A DNA stretch of 64,000 bases, taken from NCBI GenBank assembly GCA_026874595.1, contig CM049316.1, positions 27,327,339 through 27,391,338 on the forward strand. Direction: 5' to 3'. The DNA is from Sipunculus nudus (Eukaryota > Annelida > Sipuncula > Golfingiida > Sipunculidae). The notes beneath the pieces are model-generated. The model did no database searches and had not been told where the DNA came from. It saw only the letters and a list, made by a program, of their open reading frames with translations. Both the position numbers and the translations under genes were made by a program. Within the stretch, counting starts at the first letter, position 1; the number at the start of each line of letters is the position of its first letter. Shown here one piece after another: positions 22,570 to 35,900 of the stretch.

Positions 22570-25380
22570 TGGCGAGCTTTGCTGACGAGCTTTCCCTTTT
22601 GCACTGTGAACAAGGCGAATAAGAAGTCGTCACTCAGCACCCAGGAAACTGTTATGTCAGTTTTAAACTTACATTGGCATTCCCCTTGCCAGTAAACATA
22701 TAATTACAGCTCAAACGTATCACACAAACAACACTTGATTAATGCTTGGGTGGATATAGTCTACATATTGAGCTTAAGTTGCCCTCTGTGCCATGAAGCA
22801 TTATTAATTGCTGTTGGAAAGGCGCTTAACGACGGACTTGAAGAATGAGAAAAAGCAGGGCTATTGGTAAAAACATCGTTTATGATTTATTCGCATTATT
22901 TTAGGCTTAAAGGGAACGTGCCGTTGTTACATTTCGGCGCTTATTGTATAAAGTAATAATCATTTCATTGCATAATAATAAAGCTGATATGGCTGTACCT
23001 TCTGAAGTTCTGAATTCTGAATATACGATGAGTATTTCATTAGTTATTTGAGAAACCCTTTGGAGAGTGAATGAGGTCTGGTGGTAACGTACATAACTAT
23101 TACTTTTCCGGGTGACTGATTCATTATTGTAATTATATTTACATAGTATTATATTTGGCATGTTGGATAAGAGTGGCATTTGAGGAACTAAGGTTTTTAT
23201 TGCATAAGAAAGCTGATAGGTTTGCTCATTATGAGGGAGTTTTGAGTTCATGTGAAACTAAGTAAACGTCACTTAGATCGTTTGCCGCTTCATGCTTAGT
23301 GACTTGATATTGCTCACATGAAAGGAACATGTCATATGTATTATCATAAAGAAGAAAAAATGCGGCTACCAACCGTGTGTGCATAAAAGGCACAAATGCC
23401 ATGAAAACTGTTCCGTCGAGGATTGTTTACATATAATATCACACAGACTTTAACTGCAGGCTCAACGTTATGAAAATGCTTTATTTAATTTATTTAACTT
23501 TGATCACTCATACTACATCGAACCAAAAATTACTACACTGTAATTGTTATCGTAAGTGGCATGCACGCAAACCTCTTTATCTGTCTTCTTTGTCCTGCAT
23601 ATAGTAACTACACAGCCGGTCTAGTATGCTTTTATGGGTGACAATTATATTCTTCATATTTAAAATGTAAGCATACGCAGCCCTGTTTCATTTATTCATT
23701 CATTTTAAGATGTGGATATAATCGACATTGTTAATCTGGAGAGAACTATACATTCTATGGAAGAACGCTTATGATAATTCTGAAACATTCACGAAACGCA
23801 CAGTATTTAAATGCACTTAATTTTATTTCAAAATAAACTGATACCATCACCACATGAAGAGGTTGATATGTATAATTATTTATATATTGGATTATAAAAA
23901 TATTAATTTGATTTCTCTGTGGTCAGTAAAATTCTACCTAATGAACTAACAAGTTTATAACCCAAATATATTTATCTTAACTCAATCCTAACCTCGTGTA
24001 AACCTGGACGGAGTGAACCTTATTTGAGTTGAGCAAACAAGGTTACCTTGAAATATTATTTGTTTGAATAAATTTTAGAATAATGACGATGGTACAATCC
24101 CGTGTAAACCAACAGATATAAACACTTAGAAACCGTGATCATACAATTTTTTGCTTATTTAACCGGCGAAGTCCCTCGTTAGCCACATATTTCATAATAT
24201 CATTATTAATGGGTCAGGACACATAAGATTATCGTAAGCCAAATAACGTGGCAACTGGCTATACGATATCCACCCAACCATTAACCAAATGATCATATTT
24301 TGTTCGCGTAATATGTTTGAACTATATAATTATGTTTACACTCTAAGTGAGCAACAAGTCGAATTTATAAAAATGCATGCCAGTTTATTGATTGCTGACA
24401 ATTTCAATTTTTACAGTTCTCTGTCGTACGTTAATAACTTTCAATTCAGATGAGGTGAAGTACAAGTTAAATTTGCTTCACAGGGCGCCATTTCAGGTCA
24501 TTGATATTGATCACATTTTGATACTCAACTTTTGTTTTTCACATCTGCATATAAATCCATCACTCGGTCGAATATACACGTATGATACTCTTTTCTTTCA
24601 CGTTTTATAAGCTAAATTGGACTTATTTTTCTTTACCAACTTACAAGCCAGCCGATTCGTAATAACCTTACCTTTCATTGACAAAAAGCTTAACTTTACA
24701 CATGGAACACTATCTAATATTTTGTTACTTTATTATTCAAACTGATAAACAGAACACTCTTCATAGCATGCCACACACACACATACACACACACACACAC
24801 ACACACATAGTTTCTGCTATGACAGGGCGTTTCGTATAACCATTTTCGTCGAAACTAATATTTGATAGATTTCGAGCTATATGGTATTCTACTTTTTTAT
24901 GTGGAGAAATGGTTTTTATTCCAATATATGCCCCTGTCACAAATTTAGACTCGACTTTTGTCAAATGCGAAGACGGCAGGTGATTTATGCAAGAAAAATG
25001 GTTCATTCAATGTTATTTCTGAGCAGTGAAAGGACATACTTTGAGGCACTTAAGTTACATTTTATTACAAATCAAACAATTCAAATTATATTTGATTGCA
25101 AAATTCCACGCCTTATGCCCTGATACTTTGATAGTTTCTATGGTTGACGTACTGGTCAGCTTTTCTGACTTCACGATGCGAGTGGGGCCACCTGTAAATC
25201 CTTCATTTCAATGAAGGTTAACTGCGTATTTTGATGGTAAAAAGTGTTAGACATGTCACTCCGTAATCACATATTTTGTTTTGCCTTGTAAATTGACTTT
25301 TATCATTCAAATATAGAAAAAAATTGTGCTCATAATTGTAAAATGTTACCTATTTAAATTTTATATCATATGAAACCATA
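22570..25380. other. Intergenic, no gene recognised
   Basis: AT-rich spacer upstream of the receptor gene. It contains a CA microsatellite at about 24773-24808 and only short chance frames. No TATA box is evident close to the receptor start. Nothing else is recognised. Confidence 0.55.
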
Positions 25381-26490
25381 TCAACTGTCGTCAAATATAT
25401 TAAAAATAATAACGGCCCCAAGACTGATCCCTATAGCACCCCCGCTTTTATTATACCCCATTCAGGAAAAAAACACCCCTGAACACGACTTTTTGTTGCC
25501 TATTGTTCAGGTAATCTTTAAACCATAAGCTAAAGGGGATTGGTATAGACAGTACATTTCTGTAGTGTCTATACCAATCCCCTTTAGCTTATGTAAGAGT
25601 CCTTTATGCCATAGTCTTTCGAAAGCTTTGGATATGTCACAAAAGCAACGTTAACCTCTATCCTTTTATCGAAGGCCTCACAGAATAGAAGATAAATTTC
25701 TATTAGTTGATTCACTGTGGAGTCTCCCGGTATAATTAAACGTATACTTAGATAATGATTTCTCAGCAATCTTTAAGACACAACTAAGGAGAGATGTAGA
25801 CCGATAATTAACAACAATTTGAGGCTCATCCTTTTTACATGTAGGAGTTGCGTGAGCTTTTTTCCCATGCATTTGGTATCCGGCAGAGTTATTGAACTAA
25901 TCTGCCTTAGCTTTCTCATAATTTACTAAGATTTCAGTACGTATTACAGGTGCTCAGATGTCTGAGGTTTAAAATTAGTTAAACGTTTCACAATATTCTA
26001 CCAATATTTCGGGGAAGAGTTCTTTAAATGAAGATCATTGATTAAAGTGGAAAGTAGAAAAATATGCATTAAGGTCACCACATATAGTTAAGGTTTCCGG
26101 GCTAGAAGCCTTTTCTTCGGCAATAACGTGACTCAAATCTTCCCAAAATGAGTCGAGCATATTAGCTGGCAATATATCACACCGATTATTTGTGTTTATT
26201 TGCTGGACGCACTTCAGCCTAAAACATTTCCAGATCTGGAATCTCAAGGTCACTTCGCCGTTTAATCGAAAGGTGAGATGTTGCTAATAATGCAATTCCA
26301 CCTCCGATATCAGTTTGCCGAACACGCCTAAGAATGATATAGTAGCCTGGTAACCTCAAATAATCTGCCTCATATCCAGGCCTTAAATGGGTCCCACAGA
26401 ACATTATGTCATATTTGTGAGCAAGTGCAATTGCTATATAAACCATTATGTGTTCCGATATGCTTCTTATGTTTACTAAACTTAATGACA
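25380..26490 (-). mobile_element. Degenerate non-LTR retrotransposon (endonuclease + reverse transcriptase)
   Basis: Minus-strand translations in shifting frames show the APE-type endonuclease (LVNIRSI, DIMFCGTHL, LPGYYIILRRVRQTDIGGGI, then TLTICGDLNA at 26035-26253). Reverse transcriptase blocks follow (NYRSTSLLSCVLKIAEK; GDSTVNQLIEIYLLFCEAF; GLLHKLKGIGI; DYLNNRQQKVVFRG). Order and motifs fit a Jockey/CR1-type element. Numerous frameshifts and stops show it is inactive. A fold-back duplication interrupts it at 25525-25592. Confidence 0.8.
25525..25592. repeat. Perfect 27-bp inverted repeat (hairpin) inside the LINE
   Basis: The 27 bases at 25525-25551 are the exact reverse complement of 25566-25592, with a 14-base loop. 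Minus-strand reading of the right arm gives the reverse-transcriptase codons LHKLKGIGI, so the left arm is an inverted copy of coding sequence and not a native part of the element. Confidence 0.92.
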
Positions 26491-26639
26491 ACTAAAGTTT
26501 TACCTCAGGTCCCGGGTTTGAGTGTATATCACCACATAGATAAAAAAGTAACAAACCGACATTAAAATGTCATCTAAGTATGTTCCTTTTAAGCGGATAA
26601 GAATATTTTCTACTTTGAAGATGCAGGACATTTACCTAG

Positions 26640-27370
26640 AACATACCTGAATATTATGTTAGAAGATTCTAGGCCTAATGGATGCAATTTTTGCGCCGTC
26701 TATCTTGAAGATGCTTTCCTAATTCATACAGTTTGTGCCCATCTGACATTCAGGGTGCTCATTAGACATCTTTTCCTATAGCTCGCAAAATATAGGTCAC
26801 GGTGACCTAATTTCATGTTTACAAGGTCATTAGCCCAGGACGTCCCATAATATTGCATTAGAAGATTCTAGGCCGAATGGGTCCGATTTGTGCCCGTCTG
26901 ACTGTCAGGGTGCTCATATGACACCTTTCCTGTCGTTCACAGAATAAAGGTCACGGTGACCTAATTTCAGGTTTCAAAGCACATTACACTGGATGTCACA
27001 GAATATTACGTTTGAAGTTCCTAGTCCTAATGGATAAAATGTGTGCTGCGTCTGACTGTCTAGGTGCTAAAAATCATGTTTTTGGCCCATAGGTTGCAAA
27101 ATATAGGTCACCAGGACCTAACTTGAGGGTCCCAAGGTGATCTACCTAAAATCTCCCTGTGTGTTACGTAAGAAGATTCTAGGCCTAACAGATACACTTT
27201 GTGCACATCTGACATCCAGGGTATCTGTATGACAATTTTTACCTATAAGTCGCAGAATATAGGTCACAGGGACCTAATTTCATGTTTCCAAGGATATTTG
27301 CATTAGACCTCGCTGGATGTACAGTTAGAAGTTTGAAGGGCTTACGGTTACAATTTGTGCCCTGTTAAGG
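26640..27370. repeat. Tandem array, about 155-bp period, five units, with IR3 palindromes
   Basis: Units carry AGAAGATTCTAGGCCTAA-like starts at about 26661, 26860, 27013, 27171 and 27327, followed by TTTGTGCCC, GTCTGACTGTCAGGGTGCT and a GGTCAC..GTGACC palindrome. Units 1 and 2 have perfect AGGTCACGGTGACCT (26794-26808 and 26948-26962); units 3 and 4 have degenerate forms. It is noncoding. Related units occur at 14.7-15.6, 29.2-30.4 and 39.4-40.9 kb. Confidence 0.8.
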
Positions 27371-27399
27371 GACGGACGGCCGGCAGAACGGAGGGCCGG

Positions 27400-29190
27400 G
27401 GCCGGCCGGTTGCCCATTACGGCATTAGTGTGATCATACAACTTCTAACCCACCCCGATTCACCCTATTTACTCTTGGGCTCCCTCTCCTTACGCATTCT
27501 CTACTTCGTATTTTCGGTTCTTAGAGTACCATATGGGTTAACACACGGCAAGGAGTCTTGAAGATGAACTAGCACAGCTAGCTCAAAAGAACACTGGTCT
27601 TGTGCACGGTATAAAAAAACATTGTGTGCTCATTGATAATTACTAGAAAAGGATACATAATAATAGCTTTTATTTTGCCATAACGCCCCAGTAATTCCCC
27701 AAATGTACTGGTGCGAGCCAGTTAATTTTGGTCTCATGGGATTTTTGATTTTCCGAATGGTCGGTGTCAAATTGTGAAAATGCTGTAAAATGAAATCAAT
27801 ATTTATTTTGTATATTAGGTAAGCCTGTAGATATCGTGAACGATGCGTGGCAGTGCATTTGTGTAGTTCACGAATAAGCACCTGTATGCAGCCGCTTAAT
27901 GCTCATGTTTAGAAAGCTACCGTAATGTTCAGGCAGGACACTTTAAGAACAAGAAAACTACCGTAATTGTCAGTCGGGACATTAAAGAACAAAAATTACA
28001 GTTCTAGATATCAAGAGCAAATCGTAATTGAAACTATTACATAAAATATAGGTTGTAGCTTTCCATTTAATTACCAGAACCATAGGCCTAATGAATTTGC
28101 AAAATAGTCGTGTTTATTTTTTCTATTACTTTGTATTCGAGTAAATTAAGAAAGTTGGAAAATGCTACACTAGTTCCTGTTACACTGTGATATTCATTGG
28201 TATTTAGCGTTCGTTTTTCTAATGAATATCCAACATGCGTGAGAGCTGGATAGATAATTTATACTTTGATCTAACCTAGTAATTAACTAAGCCAGTGACA
28301 GTTATATTGCCTAGTATAGACGAAGGCTAACAACGGGTAATCGTCGGTTATCTCGGAAGGCCTGTGTTCACAGATTTTTGGTTTTGTATAAAACAGTATA
28401 GACACTATAATACAAGACCCCGGTTGACTGATCGGGCGCATGGACCCCCAGATCAAGCTTCAATTTGAATCCATGGAGGAAACTATAAATCTTCATTCTA
28501 AGGAATGCAATCCTCCCCTATAGGGGGGGGGGCTATTGGGGGATGCTTCCAAAACCGTTTTATTGCATTTAATTATTCGGCTTATATTCCTAGGTATAAT
28601 CTCACATAGGTCACTTTGTATTTGCGAATATTCCTGGATGACGTTTCTGAATCCGGATCATATACCGGATCAACACCAATATGTAATCGATTCTTCATTG
28701 GCCATTCCATTCCGGAAATGTAAATTTCATGATATTCCATTCATGACTGCGTGAGTTATGTTGTGAACAAACACGCATACATTTTCTTCAATAGATTTTA
28801 CGACAATGTTTACGGTAATTTATGATGGGTAATAGAGGAGATTTAATTATTTAAATGTTGGTAATAATAAATAAGCTTGATAAATTATTAAAGAGACGAC
28901 ACGGATAAACTATTGTATCTCATAAATGTCTAGCTTGTGTTTGTCATAAATGTGAAGTAAACAACATAATACAATGTAGCATACCTGCAGATAACCACTC
29001 TGGTAACGCTTTGAATAAATTAAGCAACAAGTACAATTTTCAAATAAATTAGGAATCCCGTCGAGTCACTCAACTTAAACCAACTGTTTTCATAGAGGTA
29101 TAATTGCTAAAAATTAATCGTCTTTCTTTTCCAATCCAGGCATATTTGCGGAAGCTTCTAACTCTGGTCAGGTGGAAGTCATCAGCAAAC
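27400..29190. other. Intergenic, no gene recognised
   Basis: Short frames only. A GGCCGGC-rich patch at 27370-27410 belongs to the repeat family. A G9 run lies near 28524. No exon, RNA gene or terminal inverted repeat is identified. Confidence 0.5.
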
Positions 29191-29199
29191 ACTACTGTC

Positions 29200-30450
29200 T
29201 TTTTTTAGCTTAGCTGAAAGTCAACTGAGCTATAGCGGTCACTTTTTGTCCGTCGTCCCGCCGGCCGTCTGTTCTTCCGTTAACTGGCAAATCGTAACCG
29301 CTGGACCCAGAATCTTCCAACTGAAAACCCATAGAGGTCCATTAAAATCTCCCAGGACATCTGAGTAAGGTCACTGCGACCTATATTCTCGGAGTGCTTA
29401 TTATTGCACCCAAGAATAATTGCAAATTTAATACAAAGCTCCAGTGTCTGAACAACTAATGCCCTGTTTGCCATGGTTCTCTCCATGCAAATTGAACATG
29501 GAGTGTTTTATCAGTTTATGAAGACTGGTTGCACCACCATGACGTTTTCTTTTATCTACTTATTTTTCACTAATTCTTAGACCTTCAAATGAAGCAGTAG
29601 GGTCATTGACAGGGCACAAACCGTAACTGTTAGACAGAGACCATCCAGGGAGATCTTAGAAAAATTTGAAGGAAAATCTGAAGAAAACTGGAATGAGATC
29701 ACGGTGATCTATAAACTGTGAGCTATAGGAAAAGAGGGTTTTTGGTAAGGATAAATTCAGATGGGCAAAAATCAATACGGTTGAACCTGGAACCTTCTGA
29801 CTTAAAATTAAAGACGGTCCTGGGCAAATCTCCTCCTACACCTGAGAACAGGTCATGATGATCCATATATGATGAGCCACTAGCAGGAAACGTTATTTTA
29901 AGCACCAAGAAAGTAAAATAGGGCAAAAATCCCAACTTCTAACAGTTGGATCTGGAAATGAGTCTTTAAGTGTTAAGGGGGGGGGGGGGGGGGGATGGGT
30001 CAGTGTATAGTTTTCTTGCACATCTGAAATAAGGTCACTGTGACCTATATTCTGCAAAATATGTGACATAGACTGATTTTAGCACCCTATAAGGCAGATT
30101 TGCATGATTGGTTCCAACTGGACGTCTAATTTGATAAAGATCCAGGGATATTCCTGTAAAAAATTCCTTTGAAATCTAAAATTATGTCACTGTGACCTAT
30201 ATTCTGCGAGCAATGTGGACGAAAATGATTTTAGCACCCTGTTATTCAGACCGGCACAAATTGTGAAAGTTGCAAGTACGAATCTCTAATTAAGCATCTA
30301 TGGAGGTTCTTGCAAAATCTTAGAAACCCTGAATAAAATCACTTTAACCTGTATTCAAAGAAATATGGGAAAAATCATGATATTGAGTACTCTGGAAGTC
30401 GTTCTACCCCTTTGTCAAAGGTTCCTTATCCAATAATTTTCACAAAATAA
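29200..30450. repeat. Dispersed repeat cluster with an IR3 palindrome
   Basis: It begins with the AGCTTAGCTGAAAGTCAACTGAG motif and GTCCGTCGTC run, followed by several diverged 150-bp-like units (GGACCTAGAA, AAAATCTCC, AGGTCACTGCGACCTATATTCT). A perfect AGGTCACTGTGACCT is at 30032-30046. A G18 tract is at about 29977-29994. No coding sequence. Confidence 0.7.
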
Positions 30451-32070
30451 TAACATCAACAAATAATGTTTGCTTACCTGTATGTCAAATTTAACTGAGC
30501 GTCAGGGCCCATGAATATAGTTAAAACTAAAAAAAAAGTGCCTTAAAACAACATCCTGTTATCAATTACCTGTGCATATGAACAAGTTCCCGAGCTTGCT
30601 TTCTCTTTATCTAATTATTTTCTATGAATTTATGTACCTGTTTAAGAAAAACACAATCAAATTTAATGTTGCACAGATGATGAAGGTTAAATAAACCGTT
30701 TATTGTGTGAAAAGGATTTCATCCAGATCCCAGACATTGCTTTGATTTGATTGGCTAGTACACATGTGAAATCATGGACTTAATTTTATCAACAAGTCAG
30801 ATCTAGTATGCATGTTATTTTTATTCTCTCCTGAATTTTGGACTGACAGTGGCAGAAATACTGTGCTTTTACTAATATCTAGATTTTTTAGTCATAGGGG
30901 AATTCACAGTGTGTGACGTCAATGTCGAGTTGACAGTGCTCACAGATGTGTCAACAGTTTTAGAACAAATCACACCTCATGTTTTTAGTTGAAAATATAT
31001 AGAAAAAAATGTTACTCTCCAGGAATTGGGCTCATTTTATGTAAAATCAATATTTATATTTTTTTATTTCATAACCAATTATATTATACTAGCTGATAAA
31101 CCCGGTATACCGGGCTTTTTACCGGGGTTTAGGAGATATATTTACTGAGATACTGAATGTTGGCTCATTTTTTATTGTGAAAGTTAAAAGAAAATATAGA
31201 TTTTTAGTGGGGTACTCTCGGAATACGTACAAATATTTTTTACTGTTATTTTGTGGCGCTGTCCTCGTGGTATAAATCATACCCCGATATGTTTACCTTG
31301 AAGAGTTCAGTGATGGTTTAAATTGCCAACCAAAATGAGACGCTGAGGCATACAGTGTTTCGTTGATATTTGACTGGTTTTAATGTTGGAAGTATAAAGA
31401 ATAGGTTGATGTGAGGAACACATGAAAGATTTATTAAATAAACGTTGCAAGGAAACTGTTCCTGAAGAAGGAAACAGAAATATGCATACATCGTAAGTAG
31501 CAGAAGCGGACCGAGCGGGACTCCATGCAGTGGGTCCGTATCCCATTTTCAGCCACCGCAACCTTTTTTTCATCGTATCAGATAAATTTATAGGCATGAA
31601 ACCCCCGCCACCACCCCGCCTGTTACTGAAATTGGGACCTTGAATTAGGTTTTGTCATTAATCCTCCTGGCTTGAACTCTCCATTTTATAAAGCGAGAAA
31701 CATGTGTTTTTCTCTTTCACTGACTACGCACGTGGGTCAAATCCCTCGTTGAAAGCAAGCGTTATTCATATGAACAATAGTCCTTAGTGTTAGCGGTGAA
31801 GTGACCACGATGCACGCATTGCGGTGTTTGCCGACGGCAGTTCGGCCGTGCTCGGTAAAAAAACGGAAAAATCACTCAAAATTATATGTATATTAAAAAT
31901 TATTTATTTTCATATCGCCTATGTCACTGCGGGGATAATGACCTTTAAAATGATGTATGGCACAATATTGTACACAACGCGGTTTAAGAGAACATTGCGA
32001 ACAAACATGAACCGAATTCCTTTTATAAGTATTAGATAATGATATATAATGTGATATTTAGAATACGTAT
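30450..32070. other. Spacer upstream of the plus-strand P450
   Basis: AT-rich sequence with no recognised exon. It includes a perfect 14-base palindrome CCCGGTATACCGGG at 31101-31114 inside a GATAAACCCGG repeat fragment. The minus-strand frame at 31307-31597 shows no recognisable domain. Confidence 0.5.
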
Positions 32071-32073
32071 GGT

Positions 32074-32089
32074 TGACCTGAAGTGACCT
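32074..32089 (-). promoter_or_regulatory. Perfect DR4 nuclear-receptor element before the P450 gene
   Basis: TGACCT GAAG TGACCT; on the minus strand AGGTCA with a 4-base spacer. It ends 60 bases before the conserved ATG at 32150. DR4 elements bind RXR heterodimers (LXR, TR, PXR/CAR-type). The counterpart upstream region of the minus-strand paralogue does not show it. Function is inferred from motif and position. Confidence 0.45.
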
Positions 32090-32149
32090 CTGCCGGTAAG
32101 GGCTGAAACAACAATGCACTCTAATCACAGTAAAGGAGTTGGTCTTGCT

Positions 32150-32935
32150 ATGGCGAGCAGAGCGCGACTGTTTGTACCATCGCTGGCGAGGTCTTTCTCT
32201 CAGCATGTTAGTCAGGAAACCGTAAGGCCTATATCTGAAATCCCTGGGCCCCGGGTGTACCCTCTGGTAGGCTCAGCCCCGGCATACCTCAGTGGAAATG
32301 CGTTCAATGGACAAATGCATGAGTTTATGCTCAAGATGCATCAAAACTACGGCACAATAATCAAGTCAGAAATGGCTGGTTTCACATTCGTCGGTCTAAC
32401 TGACCCGTCTTTGATCCAGCATGTCCTCCGACACGAGGGTAAGACACCTGAGAGGAATGAAGTGGTTCCATGGACAATGGCTATGGATGATATCGACGAG
32501 TCCAGGGGCGTGTTCCTCAGGTAACAGATGGAAATAAAAGGACAGGAGAAAAGCGTGTGAGGGTGTGTGTGTGTGTGTGTACAGTCCGTTACTGTATCCA
32601 CGACGCGCGTAATATATAGATGATCCGTGAACGTGACCTCTGACCTGTATCCTAGAGTTAGTTCGTCTGCGTCAGAGGGAGTTTAACCATACAACCTGAG
32701 ACCTAATTTGTGAACTCTTCTGCGTGGCTCAGTTGATAGCTGAGCTGGTCCGGCTATGTTTGTTATCGCTAAAATATGCCTGACAATTGTCCTAATATGG
32801 GTATTGGAGCACAGCGGAATGTACTCGTATGCGAACTGCGGGGACAGAGTATAAACACAGATATTGTTCTTTCCATGACCTCTTGTCCTATATAATGGGA
32901 ACAGATGCCTAAGGCACACGGTATCACATATAACT

Positions 32936-32996
<61 letters not shown>

Positions 32997-35900
32997 ACAG
33001 GTATTCTATCATGCAATATGGAACGCCAATTTGTTATAGGGGTCAATAAGTTTATTTATTTGGACCATTTTTTACACCGATTCCTTTTCCCCTGTCATGC
33101 TGGCTTTAATTTTCATGTGGATGTTTATATGTATTACAGGGGCGGAGCCAGGATTTTGGGAAAAAGAATCGTCCAAACCTGGCAGGAGGACAAAAGATTA
33201 ATAAAAAAAATGTTACCCGGTCCGGAAACTGTCAGGGGGGGGGGGGATTAATCAACAAAAATTTATGAAACCCTTAAAAATGGTTCCGGTGGCCCAAAAG
33301 AGGGAGGTCGTCCTGACCCCACCCCTGTATCTGCTTATCTTTTATATTCGTGAACTGCAAGGAATATTCAGTTGTGCAAGGGATCTGACAGATCTTCCCC
33401 TTTAGAGATGCTGAAGTGGCGTCATATTTTAACCGAGATTCCCAGGGTTCACACAGACCTTTCTGCGTGAAAAAGGAAGTCTCTCCTGTGGCGATTTTCA
33501 CACATATATACGCGGAAGGACAAAAAAGCAACATGGTTACACAATCTGCTGGTCGTTTTCATGCATATAAGCTGACAAGGAAGCCAAGCTATAAGCACTG
33601 CTGATACATTGAACTAGTAATATGCGGAGAGATCTCACGTGTTTTCCGACATTCTTACTCATTCAGTTTACTAAGGATATATTAGTTTCAATTTTTATGT
33701 TGTAATCCATCATACAAAATTTTCAGCCCAATGAATATTAAATTGCCTGGCAATAACACCATGTATTTCAAATGGTAAAACGCTCATCGCACGAATCCGG
33801 AGCTTGGATCATGAGTGACAGCTGCGAGTGACGCATGACATTGGTGTCGCTGTAAGGTCGCACAATAAACCATTATGAACTGAAGTTTGTTGAACATCTG
33901 TTGAAAGTAGTCATTTGTAATTGAAGCGAACATCTAAAACTTGGCCCATAACGAACAATGTATTAATAAGCCACATCTTCAAACTATAAAGGCTCTGGCA
34001 GCTGAGCTGTGCTTGCAGCGATCTTGCTTCATCAAGCTACTCTGGCGTCCTTGTTATGAATAAAGAACAAGGCACTTGAACCAATAAGAAAACCCGCATA
34101 CATTTCTTCTACGCAACTGTTGAAATACAGCTGTTGCTATTTTAAATCAAACGATGAGCACAACCTTAGGGTCATCCAGAATTTGACCAATCGAATAAAG
34201 GCTTGTAAACCTACCTATTTCCTATGAATTTGTACTAGGTCACATGGCGTTTGACTGGTTTTAACTGTAGTGTGTATACTGTTCTTTAGATTGGACTCTA
34301 TGCACGGATTTGATGGACAGGGTTTCGGCCTAAACACGTACAGGCTAGTTAATTGTTCATGTAATAGGTGCCGGAGCATCTCGATGAAACAAGGTACCTG
34401 AAAGAGTATAGGTCAGAGCCTTCATAGTAGGAAGATGAACTAACAAGCATCATTAAGCATGTATGATTATATTCGACCGCATAACCAATACTTGTGTCCA
34501 GGAATTATTTTCTCTGGACTTCCATTTTGTTATTTTATTTTATTTTATGAACATAACCTTTCAGGGAGAATATATTTCAGTGTCGGCGAGACATGGCAGC
34601 GCCTGCGCAGTAGCGTCAACAAGCACATGATGCGTCCTCGGTCCGTGGCCAGTCACACAGACGACTTCCGGGAAGTTGCAGTCGACATGGTGGAATATCT
34701 CGCGAAATCTCGCGATACGGATGGGCAGGTTCCCAAAATTCAGGAAACTCTCTTCAAATGGTCATTTGAATGTAAATGTTATTTATAATATTGTATCATC
34801 ATTTTCATGTGCGGGAATCTTTTATGTCATAATGTGAAAACTGATGATAATGATATTATCATTATAATGATTTTATTATAATGATAATTATATTATAGGA
34901 TATATGCAATGTATATTTAATCATGCTCACCAATAATAAGTTAACACTTTGAAAAAAGAATCACCATTAACCCATATGAAACCATTAAAAAGTCCCGTTA
35001 CCGAAACAGGTGTAGATAGGTTTGAGATGCGTGTCACACAAGATATGGGCCTATGCATCTGATATTGCTTGTATACGATAAAGCTCTAAATGCCGAACAT
35101 TCTAAGCTGATGTCTTAAATTACATGCATGTTCTATATCTATATTTAAGTCCCTTTTTTCTTAATGTGGGACGTATTATGGAGAAATATGCTTGATTCCT
35201 GGTTTTCAGGAACGAAATAAGAAATAGAAGTCTGTGGCAAATACCCAAATTTAAACAGAGCTTCCGAGATTCATTCTGATGCAGTGACATAGGACTCGAG
35301 TCCAGAAAGACTAAATGTTGGAATTGATTCCTCTTTTTAAGGGACTCGGGCTTGGACTCGGGAGGCCAGGACTCGAGACATCAGACCTTGTCCATCTCGA
35401 TTCCAATAGAAAGAAAATCAAAGGACTAGCATTTAGATTGGAAAACCTTTTAACGACATATGTGCGAATGAATGACAGATTATTACTAAAGAAGTTAATA
35501 TGATATACCACCCCCAGTATATGCATTGTGAGTGAATGGCATTCCAATTTTAAAGTAAAAAGTATTTGACTTTTTGGTCTCGGTCTCGGACTTTGACACG
35601 TGTTGGATAAGACTCGGACTCCAAGGATGAGGACTTGGACTAGAACCTCAAGGGCTTGGATCTTGACTTTGACTCGAGTGTCTTGGATTCGGACTTGTAA
35701 ATACAATGCTCTGGTGCAACTTCGGAACCTCTGAGTTCTTTCTGATGCCCTAAATATAGTAAACAATTGATTCAACGAATTCGTAACAATCGCTGTCACT
35801 TGAATTATTATGTAATAGATAATGCCTAACGCTGGACACGCCGTAAAAAACAAAGCATCAGTGTTGCAAATATGCTTTGATGTTCTTTCAGCTGCATGTA

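Noticed and set aside
22907-23251. 114-codon minus-strand open frame
   Set aside because: Composition follows local AT content; no recognisable domain or neighbouring exon.
31101-31114. Perfect palindrome CCCGGTATACCGGG
   Set aside because: Short, and sits in a GATAAACCCGG-type repeat fragment; no supporting regulatory context.
32718-32760. tRNA-like GTGGCTCAGTTGATAGC motif
   Set aside because: Resembles an A box, but no B box follows at the right distance and no cloverleaf forms.
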